30,139 nucleotides of DNA from JBKBIP01 sp046297495 (lineage in GTDB: Bacteria > Planctomycetota > Planctomycetia > Gemmatales > Gemmataceae), in NCBI GenBank assembly GCA_046297495.1, contig JBKBIP010000048.1, forward strand, positions 1-30,139. Direction: 5' to 3'. Below the pieces are notes generated by a model. The model saw only the letters and a program-made list of their open reading frames with translations, ran no database searches and had not been told where the DNA came from. The translations under genes were made by a program, and so were the position numbers. Shown in pieces: positions 7,915 through 15,897 of this stretch (position 1 is its first letter; each line of letters starts with the position of its first letter).

Positions 7915-9525
7915 TCAGCGTTTCTCTTGCAACTTCTCCCACGGCACCACGCCGACGCGCTTGGCCCATCGCTCGTACAGTTGAGATAGTTCCTTGACCT
8001 TGTCCGGCTCACGGCGGGCCAGGTCGTTGAGTTCGGTACGGTCAGCTTCGAGGTCGAACAGCTCCCAGTCGCCGCCGTATGCGGACACCAACTTCCATTT
8101 CCCTTGCCGCACCGCGCGATTGCCCTCATGTTCCCAGAACAAGGCATCGTGTCCCGCGCGTTCCTTCCCTTGCAGAATGGGGAGCAAGCTCCGGCCTTCC
8201 AGCGGCACGGTGGGCTGTCCCTTGAATGTCTTCGGATGCGCGACGCCGGCCAGATCGAGACAGGTGGCTGGTATATCAATGACATGACCAACCTGATGCG
8301 TGATGCCGGGCTTTTGGATCACCGCCGGCCAGTAGGCGATACAAGGGGTGGCAATTCCCCCTTCATGGACCCAATGCTTGAAGCGGCGAAAGGGAGTGTT
8401 GCTGGCGTTGGCCCAGGCCAGGCCGTAGCTCTGGAACACCCCTTCGGGACCGGGAGACACTGCGGGATCATTACCCACTTGCACCGGCTGACCATCGTGT
8501 GTCCGGCGCGGGAATCGTTCACTCCAGCTGGCGATAATATCCTCGGCGCAGCCGCCGTTATCGGACAGGAACAGGATCAACGTGTTTTCCTCCTGCTTGC
8601 TGTCTTTGAGCTGTCGCAGGATGCGGCCGATGCCCTGATCCATGCGGTCGATCATGGCGGCATAAACGGCCATGCGCAAATCCTGCCAGTCGCGGTGCTC
8701 CGCTTCTTCCCAGGGGAGAGCCTCGGTATCCCTCGGTGACAATGGCCAGTCCTTACCGATCAGGCCCAGCTCTTGCAATCGCGCATGGCGCTGGCGGCGC
8801 AGCTGGTCCCAGCCGATCTTGTACTTGCCCCGATACTTGGCGATGTCCTCCGGCAAGGCATGCATCGGCCAGTGCGGTGCCGTGTAGGCGACATAGAGAA
8901 AGAACGGGGCTTTTTCCTGGGAAAACTCCTTCAAGCAGGAAACGGCATGATCGGTGATAGCGTCGGTCAGATAAAAACCCTTGCTGGCCTCGATGGGTTC
9001 ATGGTCACGGGTCAAGGTGGAGGGGGCGTAGTAGCTGCGCACGCTGCCGATCAGACCGAAGAATTTGTCGAACCCGCGCTGTAAGGGCCAGTTCTCCTTG
9101 CCGGCCGATAACGGCGTGACGTGCCACTTGCCCGACAAGGCGGTGCGATAGCCCGCAGGTTTCAGCAACTCGGCAACGGTGGGACAGTGGGGAGACAAAT
9201 TGCCCCGATAGGCGGGATAACCGCGATCCTCGATCATGTGGCCAACGCCAGCTTGATGGGCATACAACCCCGTGAGCAACGACGCCCGCGTCGGGCAGCA
9301 ACGCGCCGTGTTGTAAAACTGGGTGAAGCGCAAGCCCTGGGCCGCCAACCGATCCAGGTGCGGCGTGTCGATCTCCGAGCCGTAACAACCAATATCGGAA
9401 AATCCCATGTCATCCGCCATGATGACGATGATGTTCGGCTTCGATGACGCGGTATTGCCAGCGAAGGCGGGTGTCAGCGCGGCGGACAGGATTCCCGGTA
9501 ATATGCCCCAGAACCAGCGATTCAT
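7915..9525 (-). CDS. Secreted sulfatase (arylsulfatase family)
   Basis: This is an exported sulfatase of 536 residues. A signal peptide (about 1-22, ending PAFA) precedes the alkaline-phosphatase-like core. Metal ligands D38-D39 lie in IIVIMADDMGFSD. The maturation motif is C76-C77-P78-T79-R80, in which C76 would be converted to formylglycine. GKWH (near 152) and LSDNGG (near 330) are further active-site segments. It would cleave sulfate esters, probably from sulfated polysaccharides or aryl substrates in the periplasm; the substrate cannot be read from sequence. Planctomycetes typically carry many such enzymes. An anaerobic- or FGE-type maturase must be elsewhere. AAAGGA precedes the ATG by about seven bases. 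It is the first gene of a likely two-gene unit with the dimethylformamidase-like protein. Confidence 0.93.
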   Translation of the reverse strand: MNRWFWGILPGILSAALTPAFAGNTASSKPNIIVIMADDMGFSDIGCYGSEIDTPHLDRLAAQGLRFTQFYNTARCCPTRASLLTGLYAHQAGVGHMIEDRGYPAYRGNLSPHCPTVAELLKPAGYRTALSGKWHVTPLSAGKENWPLQRGFDKFFGLIGSVRSYYAPSTLTRDHEPIEASKGFYLTDAITDHAVSCLKEFSQEKAPFFLYVAYTAPHWPMHALPEDIAKYRGKYKIGWDQLRRQRHARLQELGLIGKDWPLSPRDTEALPWEEAEHRDWQDLRMAVYAAMIDRMDQGIGRILRQLKDSKQEENTLILFLSDNGGCAEDIIASWSERFPRRTHDGQPVQVGNDPAVSPGPEGVFQSYGLAWANASNTPFRRFKHWVHEGGIATPCIAYWPAVIQKPGITHQVGHVIDIPATCLDLAGVAHPKTFKGQPTVPLEGRSLLPILQGKERAGHDALFWEHEGNRAVRQGKWKLVSAYGGDWELFDLEADRTELNDLARREPDKVKELSQLYERWAKRVGVVPWEKLQEKR

Positions 9526-9737
9526 GACAGGTTCCTTTCACTCAGTAGGTGCGAATTCAGAAGCACGCTCGGCATAGAGACAGTTTCCCGGTCGGCGACT
9601 AAGAAGTCAAGTCGCTTGCGAGACCGAACTCACGGCTCAAGATAAGCCAATGTCAAATTCGCGGCGGCGGGGGAGAATGGAATTGACCTTCGCGCCAAGG
9701 GGCATTCTCAATAAACTGTCTTCTTTTAGGAGTTCTC

Positions 9738-10070
9738 ATGCGTGAAGACTGCCGTAACGAATTTGGTGCCATGAAGGAACTGGTGGAAACCGCCACGCTG
9801 TCCGTCGAAACCAAACGCATCCTCACCAATTGTCTCGATCAACTCCCACCACTGTATGATCAATTGTGCGCGACTTATGATGTGCGCTTTTCCGATAAAA
9901 TTGTTCGCATGGAAAAGGTCATGCTGCAAGAGCTGGGCAAAAAACTGAAGGAAAATATCGATAATCAGCAGGTAGCGGCGGCGATCACGGATCGAATCCG
10001 CGCCTTGCACCAGCGGCACGGCCTACAATCCCTCGACCCCAAGTCGGCACTTTCCCGCAAGACCAGCTAA
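9738..10070 (+). CDS. Small helical protein of unknown function
   Basis: This 110-residue product has no signal peptide or membrane segment and is probably cytoplasmic. I do not recognise a family. The sequence is rich in charged and long-chain residues, consistent with an all-helical fold (for example ILTNCLDQLPPLYDQL and KVMLQELGKKLKENI). It carries only two Cys and no catalytic-looking motif. The start is well supported by TTTTAGGAG six bases before the ATG. The gene sits alone between the divergent sulfatase and the SDR gene, 230 bases before the latter. The antisense reading frame covering the same stretch is a shadow. Confidence 0.65.
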   Translation: MREDCRNEFGAMKELVETATLSVETKRILTNCLDQLPPLYDQLCATYDVRFSDKIVRMEKVMLQELGKKLKENIDNQQVAAAITDRIRALHQRHGLQSLDPKSALSRKTS

Positions 10071-10300
10071 TTCCTTCGCCCGTTTTGACATCCTGATGCG
10101 CTCATCCTTCTCATGAGGACGTCAGCCCATCGCGCCCCAATGGCTCTTGATAGTCCCCAGCGTGGCCGCGCGCAAAGTTCCTGGCATGAACAGCGCTGCC
10201 GTGGTAGTAGTAATGTGCGTGCCGCGCGGCGCTGGCATGGTCTGGGGGATGGGCCGTCGGCACTATCTCAGGACTTCCTCATGACAAAGGTGATGACAAA

Positions 10301-11059
10301 ATGCCAAGCAATGAGAAAATCGCGCTGATCACCGGCGCGGGCTCCGGGATTGGTCGAGCGACCGCGCTGGCCTTGCTGAAGGAAGGTTATGCCATCGTGC
10401 TTGCTGGCCGGCGCCGCGAGACCTTGGAGGAAACCATTCGCGCAGCGGGGCCGGACGGCAGCCGATTGCTCGCCGTCCCCACCGACGTGAGCGATCCCGC
10501 CGCCGTGCGTTCCCTGTTCGATACCATCCAAGCGACCTTTGGCCGGCTCGATTTGCTGTTCAACAATGCGGGTATCGGCGCGCCGCCAGTTCCGTTGGAG
10601 GATTTGACGGTGGAGCAATGGCGGCGGGTCGTGGATGTCAATTTGACTGGCCCCTTCCTCTGCACTCAGGCGGCGTTTCGGCTGATGAAGGAGCAGACGC
10701 CGCGCGGCGGGCGCATCATCAATAACGGTTCGATCTCGGCGCACACCCCGCGCCCCAACTCCGCCCCCTACACGGCCACCAAGCACGCCATCACTGGATT
10801 GACGAAATCCACCGCCTTGGACGGACGGAAGTATGACATCGCCTGTGGCCAGATCGACATTGGCAACGCCGCCACCGATATGACAGCCCGCATGAAGGAG
10901 GGCGTGCCGCAAGCCTCCGGGGAACGAGCCGTCGAGCCGACCATGGCCGTCGAAAACGTGGCCCGCGCGGTGGTGTACATGGCCAGCCTGCCGCTGGATG
11001 CCAATGTCCTCTTCTTGACCGTCATGGCCACGAAGATGCCTTTCGTGGGCCGAGGCTGA
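10301..11059 (+). CDS. Short-chain dehydrogenase/reductase (SDR)
   Basis: This is a classical SDR oxidoreductase of 252 residues with a single Rossmann domain. The NAD(P)-binding turn is TGAGSGIG (11-18), NNAG is at 88-91, and the catalytic set is S144 in NNGSISAH and Y157-x-x-x-K161 in YTATK. An Arg-rich GRRRE segment after beta-2 suggests a preference for NADP. The substrate (an alcohol, ketone or sugar) cannot be told from sequence. The helix after the active site (GQIDIGNAATDMTARM) matches the usual PG-x-x-x-T loop only loosely: a D-I-G replaces the common P-G. The start ATG has a modest AAGGTG site. The next gene, cobL, begins 113 bases downstream on the same strand with its own ribosome-binding site. 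Confidence 0.9.
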   Translation: MPSNEKIALITGAGSGIGRATALALLKEGYAIVLAGRRRETLEETIRAAGPDGSRLLAVPTDVSDPAAVRSLFDTIQATFGRLDLLFNNAGIGAPPVPLEDLTVEQWRRVVDVNLTGPFLCTQAAFRLMKEQTPRGGRIINNGSISAHTPRPNSAPYTATKHAITGLTKSTALDGRKYDIACGQIDIGNAATDMTARMKEGVPQASGERAVEPTMAVENVARAVVYMASLPLDANVLFLTVMATKMPFVGRG

Positions 11060-11161
11060 AAGGACCGAGAACAGGATCTGTCGCCAAGGAGGCATCGATG
11101 GGCAGGGAAATCGGCGACCCCCTCGCGGCGCTGCCCGCCAGGTATCATGGAGTATTAGAAC

Positions 11162-11166
11162 GAGGA
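11162..11166 (+). promoter_or_regulatory. Ribosome-binding site fixing the cobL start
   Basis: GAGGA is placed six bases before the GTG at 11173. The protein beginning there starts a few residues ahead of the first beta strand of the CbiE domain (IHIIGIGSDG), as expected. The earlier in-frame ATG at 11098 would add 25 unrelated residues. Confidence 0.7.
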
Positions 11167-11172
11167 AATTCC

Positions 11173-12459
11173 GTGAACGCCTCTGAACCCAAAATTCACA
11201 TCATCGGCATTGGCAGCGATGGCGTGGCCGGCTTGACGCAACACGCCCGCGAGCTGCTCTCCCAAGCCGATTTGATTCTCGGCTCGGAAAATTCGCTAAA
11301 CCGTGTCCAGGAGCTGCGCGCCGAGCGCTTTCGCGTCGGTCCCGATTTGCAGGAAGCGGTCCGCTATCTGGAAGCGCGCTTGGAGACAGAGAGCGGCAAG
11401 GCCGGTCCGCCGGCGCGCATCGTTGTGTTGGCCAGCGGCGATCCGCTGTTCTACGGCATCGCCCGCTACCTGTGCGACCGGCTTGGTAAGGAACGTTTCG
11501 AGGTGCTGCCGCATGTCAGCAGCATGCAATTGGCCTTCGCCCGCATCAAGGAGAGCTGGGAGGAAGCATACCTGACCAACCTGGCCACGCATCCCTTGTC
11601 CGGAGTGCTCGACCGCATTCGCATCGCTGAAACTGTGGGCTTGTTCACCAGCGAGAAGGAGAATCCACGCTCCATCGCCCGGCAACTGCTCGCCTGCGGC
11701 ATCGATTATTTCCGAGCCTATGTCTGTGAAAATCTGGGCGCCCCGGACGAGCGGGTCACACAAGGGGAGCTGCACGAAATTCAGGACATGGACTTTTCCC
11801 CTTTGAATGTCATGATCCTGCGCCGCAAGCCGGGCCGACCCGACCGTCAGGGGAAGCCACACCGCTTTCGCGCGTTCGGCAATCCCGATGATGTCTTCGC
11901 CCAAAGCCGGCCCAAGAGCGGCTTGATCACGCAAGCCGAGGTTCGGGCGATCAGCTTGGCTCAGCTCGACGTTCAGCCCGGCAGCGTCGTGTGGGACGTG
12001 GGAGCGGGATCGGGGTCGGTGGCCATCGAGGCGGCCCAGCTGGCCCAGCCCGGTATGGTCTATGCCATCGAGCAGGACGTGGCCGACTATCACTTAATTG
12101 TCGCCAATGCCGAGAGCTTCGGCGTCCGTAACCTGCGTGCCATTCACGGCACGGCGCCGGCGGTCTTCGCCGATTTACCTGCTCCAGATGCCATCTTCGT
12201 CGGCGGCACCGGCAAGGAAGTGGCCCGCTTGCTGGAATCGGCCTATCAAGCCCTGCGTCCGGGCGGGCACATGGTTGTCAACGTGGCCACGCTCGAAGCG
12301 CTCAACGCCACCTACGTCGCCCTGAAACAATTGGCCGGCGCTGTTCACGTCCTGCTCGTCAACATCGCCCGCGCCACCGAGCAACTGGAAACCTTGCGCT
12401 TTGAAGCGGTCAATCCGACGTTTATCTTGAGTGTGCGAAAACTCAGCAAGGCGGGATGA
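11173..12459 (+). CDS. cobL: Precorrin-6Y C5,15-methyltransferase (decarboxylating), CbiE-CbiT fusion
   Basis: This bifunctional enzyme of corrin-ring synthesis methylates C5 and C15 of precorrin-6Y and removes the C12 acetate carboxyl to give precorrin-8. The 428-residue product has an N-terminal tetrapyrrole-methylase domain (about 7-220, with IHIIGIGSDG, LASGDPLFYGIAR and HVSSMQLAFARI). The C-terminal CbiT domain (about 240-428) carries a SAM site VGAGSGSVAIEAAQL, with GAGSG at 277-281. The domain order and length match CobL. No other cobalamin gene is in the window, so this gene is isolated here. It converges with the DUF1080 gene across a hairpin. The remaining pathway could be scattered in the genome or absent. 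Confidence 0.9.
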   Translation: MNASEPKIHIIGIGSDGVAGLTQHARELLSQADLILGSENSLNRVQELRAERFRVGPDLQEAVRYLEARLETESGKAGPPARIVVLASGDPLFYGIARYLCDRLGKERFEVLPHVSSMQLAFARIKESWEEAYLTNLATHPLSGVLDRIRIAETVGLFTSEKENPRSIARQLLACGIDYFRAYVCENLGAPDERVTQGELHEIQDMDFSPLNVMILRRKPGRPDRQGKPHRFRAFGNPDDVFAQSRPKSGLITQAEVRAISLAQLDVQPGSVVWDVGAGSGSVAIEAAQLAQPGMVYAIEQDVADYHLIVANAESFGVRNLRAIHGTAPAVFADLPAPDAIFVGGTGKEVARLLESAYQALRPGGHMVVNVATLEALNATYVALKQLAGAVHVLLVNIARATEQLETLRFEAVNPTFILSVRKLSKAG

Positions 12460-12582
12460 GAATCGAATTAGCAGTTGAGCTGAACAGCGATTTTTCTCTG
12501 CTGAAGGTTGGGGAATGCAATTCCGCCGTTGTGCTACCTACCCACCCTATCCAAGGTGCTGTGGGAAAATCCACGCTATAAC

Positions 12583-12620
12583 ATCGGCGAGCGGGGACCA
12601 TGAGGTCCGCACTCGCCGAT
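12583..12620. terminator. Hairpin between converging cobL and DUF1080 genes
   Basis: The arms 12583-12599 (atcggcgagcggggacc) and 12604-12620 pair at 15 of 17 positions around a 4-nt loop. The stem ends 12 bases from the stop of the minus-strand gene. There is no T-tract on either side, so a terminator role rests on position and stem strength. Confidence 0.6.
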
Positions 12621-12631
12621 TATCCCATTCC

Positions 12632-13315
12632 TTACTGCAACGGCGTCAACTCGATATTACGGAAGTGAATCTCTGCTCCTTCGGATTGTAACAGGATTTT
12701 CCCCTTGGACAGCTCCGCCTTGCTGCCTTCATTCACGACCTGGCCATTGATGATCAGCTTGATGGTGCCCCCTTTGCAAATGATCTCATACTGGTTCCAT
12801 TCCCCAAGCGGCTTTTCGACGTCTTTTTTATCCTTGAAACGGAAGTAATGGCGGGCAATCTTGGGGTCTTGTTGTTTGGGATCGACGGTGAGCTGAAAGT
12901 CGCCCACCAGCCAAAAATCGCCAGCGTTTCCCGACATCAGTTGCGCTTCGACCCCCTTGGGCCAGATTTTGTCCTCTCCCACCACATGCACGAACACGCC
13001 GCTGTTCCGGCCACGAGTCACTTTGTCTCCCCAGCGCCACTGCAAGCGCAGGACGTAATCGCCATACTCCTTGTCGGTGATGAGATAGCCATTGACACTG
13101 CCATCCACCACGATGACGCCGTCTTTGACCGTGAAAATTTGGTCTGGGTCAGCCTTGGACTTGGGATCGACAAACTTCTTCCAGCCGGTGAGGTCCTTGC
13201 CATTGAACAGTGAAATCGGTTTGCCTTCCTTCTCGGCGGCGAAACCACTAACTGTCACGGCCAAGGCGACACCAGCCACGACCCAGGCACTGAGTTTTTG
13301 ACAATACGGCAACAT
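12632..13315 (-). CDS. Secreted DUF1080 (3-keto-disaccharide hydrolase-type) protein
   Basis: This is a 227-residue exported protein. After a signal peptide (about 1-26) the whole mature part is one DUF1080 domain, a concanavalin-like beta-sandwich. It carries the family landmarks SLFNGKDLTGWKKF near 35, DGVIVVDGSVNGYLITDKEYGDYVLRL-type strands (65-92), NSGVFVHV near 104 and GEWNQYEIICKGG near 170. Family members are classed as 3-keto-disaccharide hydrolases or glycan-binding domains and are greatly expanded in planctomycetes. Whether this one is catalytic cannot be judged here. GGAGGAG precedes the ATG by four bases. It is separated from the Cys-rich gene upstream by about 200 bases holding a palindromic repeat. 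Confidence 0.9.
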   Translation of the reverse strand: MLPYCQKLSAWVVAGVALAVTVSGFAAEKEGKPISLFNGKDLTGWKKFVDPKSKADPDQIFTVKDGVIVVDGSVNGYLITDKEYGDYVLRLQWRWGDKVTRGRNSGVFVHVVGEDKIWPKGVEAQLMSGNAGDFWLVGDFQLTVDPKQQDPKIARHYFRFKDKKDVEKPLGEWNQYEIICKGGTIKLIINGQVVNEGSKAELSKGKILLQSEGAEIHFRNIELTPLQ

Positions 13316-13433
13316 GATGCTCCTCCAAAGCGGAAATCAAACGGTTGATGCGAATGGATATATTCAATGTGATTTGCGTGGTGGAAGCAACAAAATAAAT
13401 AGCTTGACAAAGTGGAGGACCGTAAAGCAAGGT

Positions 13434-13479
13434 GATTCATCGTTTCACGCAGGCGACATTCCACGCGAAACGATGAATC
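13434..13479. repeat. Palindromic repeat, family 2, short copy
   Basis: Perfect 13-bp arms, gattcatcgtttc (13434-13446) and gaaacgatgaatc (13467-13479), are separated by 20 bases. The repeat lies 38 bases downstream of the stop of the Cys-rich protein gene (minus strand). It shares the ATTCATCGTTTC half-site with the copies at 24585 and 26694. Confidence 0.85.
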
Positions 13480-13516
13480 CACTAGCCCCCTCGGCAAGTT
13501 ATCAATCGATGAATCC

Positions 13517-15403
13517 TTAAAACGGCTCGCACGTCTCTTCCGCATCGGTGTCGAACGGCAGCGTCGGCATGTCTTCGATGAGAAATCGAATGACACGCGG
13601 ATAGTCCGGGGAAGTCACGTTCATTTCCACGGAGATTTGGCCGTCCTGGTCCTGCATCCAATGACAATCGAAGGGACCGAATTGCCAGTGAACGCAACGG
13701 ATGCCCTCCTCGTCGCCATCTTTCGTCATGGTTCCGCACTGATACCACGTTCGGATGACGCGCTGGGCCGTATCCGCGGGGTTGCACGTTCCCATCTCGA
13801 TGAGACATGCCCCTGGTGGACCAATCAGCCACGACGCGCCAGAGGTGGCTCCGGTGAGAGCGCCGACGCCGATATGGTAACCCCATAACCGACCATTCTG
13901 GATGGGACAGCGCGACGAAGGACCATCGCACTCTTCCTCTTCGGGATGGCATTCCTCGTAGCTGCTGGGGCAGGGACAGCATTTGTCGAGTTGTTTCTTG
14001 ATGTGCGTGAACATCTGGACCTTCAAGATGAGGGCATGAGCGGCCACGCAATGCGGATCGAGGGCGGCGGCTTGGTGAGCGTAGGCTTCCGCTTCCTCGT
14101 AACAGCAGTTCTCGAAGGCGGCGCGCGAAGCGTCCAGCAGCTCGGCCACGACACCGCTGTAATCCCGGCGTGGAAGGGTTGCCCGACGGCTATCCCGGTG
14201 ACGCCGCCGCATCTGGTCGGCGAGTTGGCAAGCCAATTCTTCCGCGTGCTCATAATCGCCACTTTGACAGGCTTGCACGCATTGCTTGGCGATCCGGCAC
14301 ATTTCGTCACAGCAGGCGGCATCGCAACCTGGCGTTTCGCGGCAGGAGGCGGGCCGTTCCTTCTTCATCAGCCGAACTGCCGGCGCGGCATCCAACACAC
14401 CGTTGGAGCGCCGAGCATCGGGTTGCGGTGTTTCCGGAACGGCTTCTTCGTCCTCGTCCACGGTGGCGGGCTGCTCCTGCCCCAAGGACATCTCGGCAAT
14501 CCGTTGAGCGGCCATATAGTCGTAGCGGCTGCCGGGACAGGTTTCCCGAACGATTTCGTAATAGCACTGTGCCATAATCATGTCGCCAGCCGCCCGGCAG
14601 CGCTCGGCCTTGCGGTACGCCTTGGCGGCGCGCTGCAGCTTCTCCATTCCCTCCAGCACGCTGCGGCGGATGTCTTCCATCTGGAGCCGCGGCGGGCGGG
14701 CGGTCTTCGGTGTCTTCTGCAGGTACGGGCAAGCACCGCCCTCGTTCTTGGCGGTCTTGGATTTGCCGCAATTCTCACAACCCTGGCAACCATCAGGGGG
14801 ACAGGTGCAATCCGCGCTGGGGCACGGACAATCGCACGCCGAGCACTTGGCGGCGCGGGCCTTGGGATCGCACACCTCGCACCCTTCACAGCAACCCGGC
14901 TGGCAGGTGCATTCCCCGCTGGCGCAGGGACAGTCACATTTGGAACACTTCTTGGCGGAGCCGCAACATCCCACTTTCTTGTCGGCGGGGACGACCACTT
15001 CCTGCGGCAAGCAGGGAATGACTTCCACTTCGCAGGGATGAACGCGCAATTGCTCTGATGGGACCGTGCAGGCTTCCTCTGCCTGACAAGCCTCTTCGAT
15101 TTCGCAACAGGAACAGGAAGCCAACACGATCTGGCAGCGGCGCAGCACGACGCCCCACGGGCCTTGTTCGGCCACCGTGCCAGGTTTGGTGGCGATCATT
15201 TGGATGACGACGGTGGCGGGCAGGCCAATGGTGGCATGGGCGCCGGTTTTCAACAGCAACACCTGATAGGTGTTTTTCTTGTCTGAGGTGGACTTGCAGC
15301 AGGCTGCGGCGCCGTGCCGTGGCTTGGCGGCCCAGCCAGGCCGGCCGACCGCCGACAGTAAGACCGCCGAGATCAAGCCCACCAACCACAAACGCTTCGA
15401 CAT
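13517..15403 (-). CDS. Exported cysteine-rich protein with two metallothionein-like repeats
   Basis: I do not recognise the family of this 628-residue protein. A signal peptide (about 1-25, ending GWA) is followed by about 58 cysteines, spread over the whole length but densest at 96-212. There, two 27-residue repeats (152-178 and 186-212) align without gaps. Each opens with a CSxCDCPC core, then CTC, and ends GCxxC, giving 12 and 9 Cys in and around each. The density and C-x-C / C-x-x-C spacing resemble metal-thiolate proteins. The middle (about 245-450) is helical, with TPR-like stretches such as SGDYEHAEELACQLADQ and CCYEEAEAYAHQAAALDP. The C-terminal ~130 residues look like a separate beta-rich domain. 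GGAGGGA lies seven bases before the ATG. Metal binding, redox buffering and extensive disulfide cross-linking are all possible; none is shown. Confidence 0.85.
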   Translation of the reverse strand: MSKRLWLVGLISAVLLSAVGRPGWAAKPRHGAAACCKSTSDKKNTYQVLLLKTGAHATIGLPATVVIQMIATKPGTVAEQGPWGVVLRRCQIVLASCSCCEIEEACQAEEACTVPSEQLRVHPCEVEVIPCLPQEVVVPADKKVGCCGSAKKCSKCDCPCASGECTCQPGCCEGCEVCDPKARAAKCSACDCPCPSADCTCPPDGCQGCENCGKSKTAKNEGGACPYLQKTPKTARPPRLQMEDIRRSVLEGMEKLQRAAKAYRKAERCRAAGDMIMAQCYYEIVRETCPGSRYDYMAAQRIAEMSLGQEQPATVDEDEEAVPETPQPDARRSNGVLDAAPAVRLMKKERPASCRETPGCDAACCDEMCRIAKQCVQACQSGDYEHAEELACQLADQMRRRHRDSRRATLPRRDYSGVVAELLDASRAAFENCCYEEAEAYAHQAAALDPHCVAAHALILKVQMFTHIKKQLDKCCPCPSSYEECHPEEEECDGPSSRCPIQNGRLWGYHIGVGALTGATSGASWLIGPPGACLIEMGTCNPADTAQRVIRTWYQCGTMTKDGDEEGIRCVHWQFGPFDCHWMQDQDGQISVEMNVTSPDYPRVIRFLIEDMPTLPFDTDAEETCEPF

Positions 15404-15897
15404 GAACGACTCCCTCCGTTCACAACAGAAATGTCCTCGACGCTAGAGCGCGAAGGAACAACCTCATACGCGGAAAGGTGGAGCAGTGCAAGAGCAATGA
15501 GCCACGTCGCGGGGCCGGTCGATATTTCAAGGTGAGTAAAGTGAGTCCTACGTCGTTCTTGCACTTACGTCGAATCGCCTTACCCATGTTGAAACATCAA
15601 ACGGCCCTGGGGGCCGGTCGATTATTCCAGGCGTGCCCCCCTTCCGATGGCGACCGGTATCTGCTCCCAGCGGAAACACCGATCCATAACTTCCCGATGG
15701 GGATGATGGATGGATCGTTTCGGGTGGGATGAGCGCGTGCGCGAAACGAGGAACCGCCGCGCGAAGAAATCGGAAAGTGAGTGCTCGCATGGTTATTTTC
15801 GCCTGAGACAATTTCCGTTTCGCCTTCCATACGATATGCTGGGAACAATGCAAAGCCACCATAGGAAAACCTAATCCATTGAATCTGGGGAAATGGC
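15404..15897. other. 494-nt intergenic region without a supported gene
   Basis: This region lies between the divergent Cys-rich gene (minus) and the TIM-barrel gene (plus), so it should hold both promoters. I see no convincing reading frame. The one structured element is a family 2 half-palindrome at 15715-15749. A short imperfect direct repeat, ggccggtcgat plus t/a-rich sequence, occurs near 15513 and 15612. Neither explains the region. Confidence 0.6.
15715..15749. repeat. Palindromic repeat, family 2, partial copy
   Basis: Perfect 8-bp arms, tcgtttcg (15715-15722) and cgaaacga (15742-15749), enclose a 19-nt loop containing gcgcgtgcg. The outer ATTCA part of the half-site is degraded. It is the only copy in the window not near a gene end. 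Confidence 0.5.

Noticed and set aside
10113..10328. 71-codon plus-strand frame before the SDR gene
   Set aside because: It has no ribosome-binding site, runs into the SDR start in another frame, and has an Arg/Ser-rich composition typical of a chance frame in GC-rich DNA.
13946..15058. Long plus-strand reading frame of 370 codons opposite the Cys-rich gene
   Set aside because: It is antisense to the Cys-rich gene and arises from the GC-rich codon pattern. It has no ribosome-binding site, and the minus-strand gene has a signal peptide and strong start.
15373..15564. 63-codon minus-strand frame upstream of the Cys-rich gene
   Set aside because: It overlaps the start of the Cys-rich gene in another frame and lacks a convincing ribosome-binding site; the Cys-rich start is better supported.
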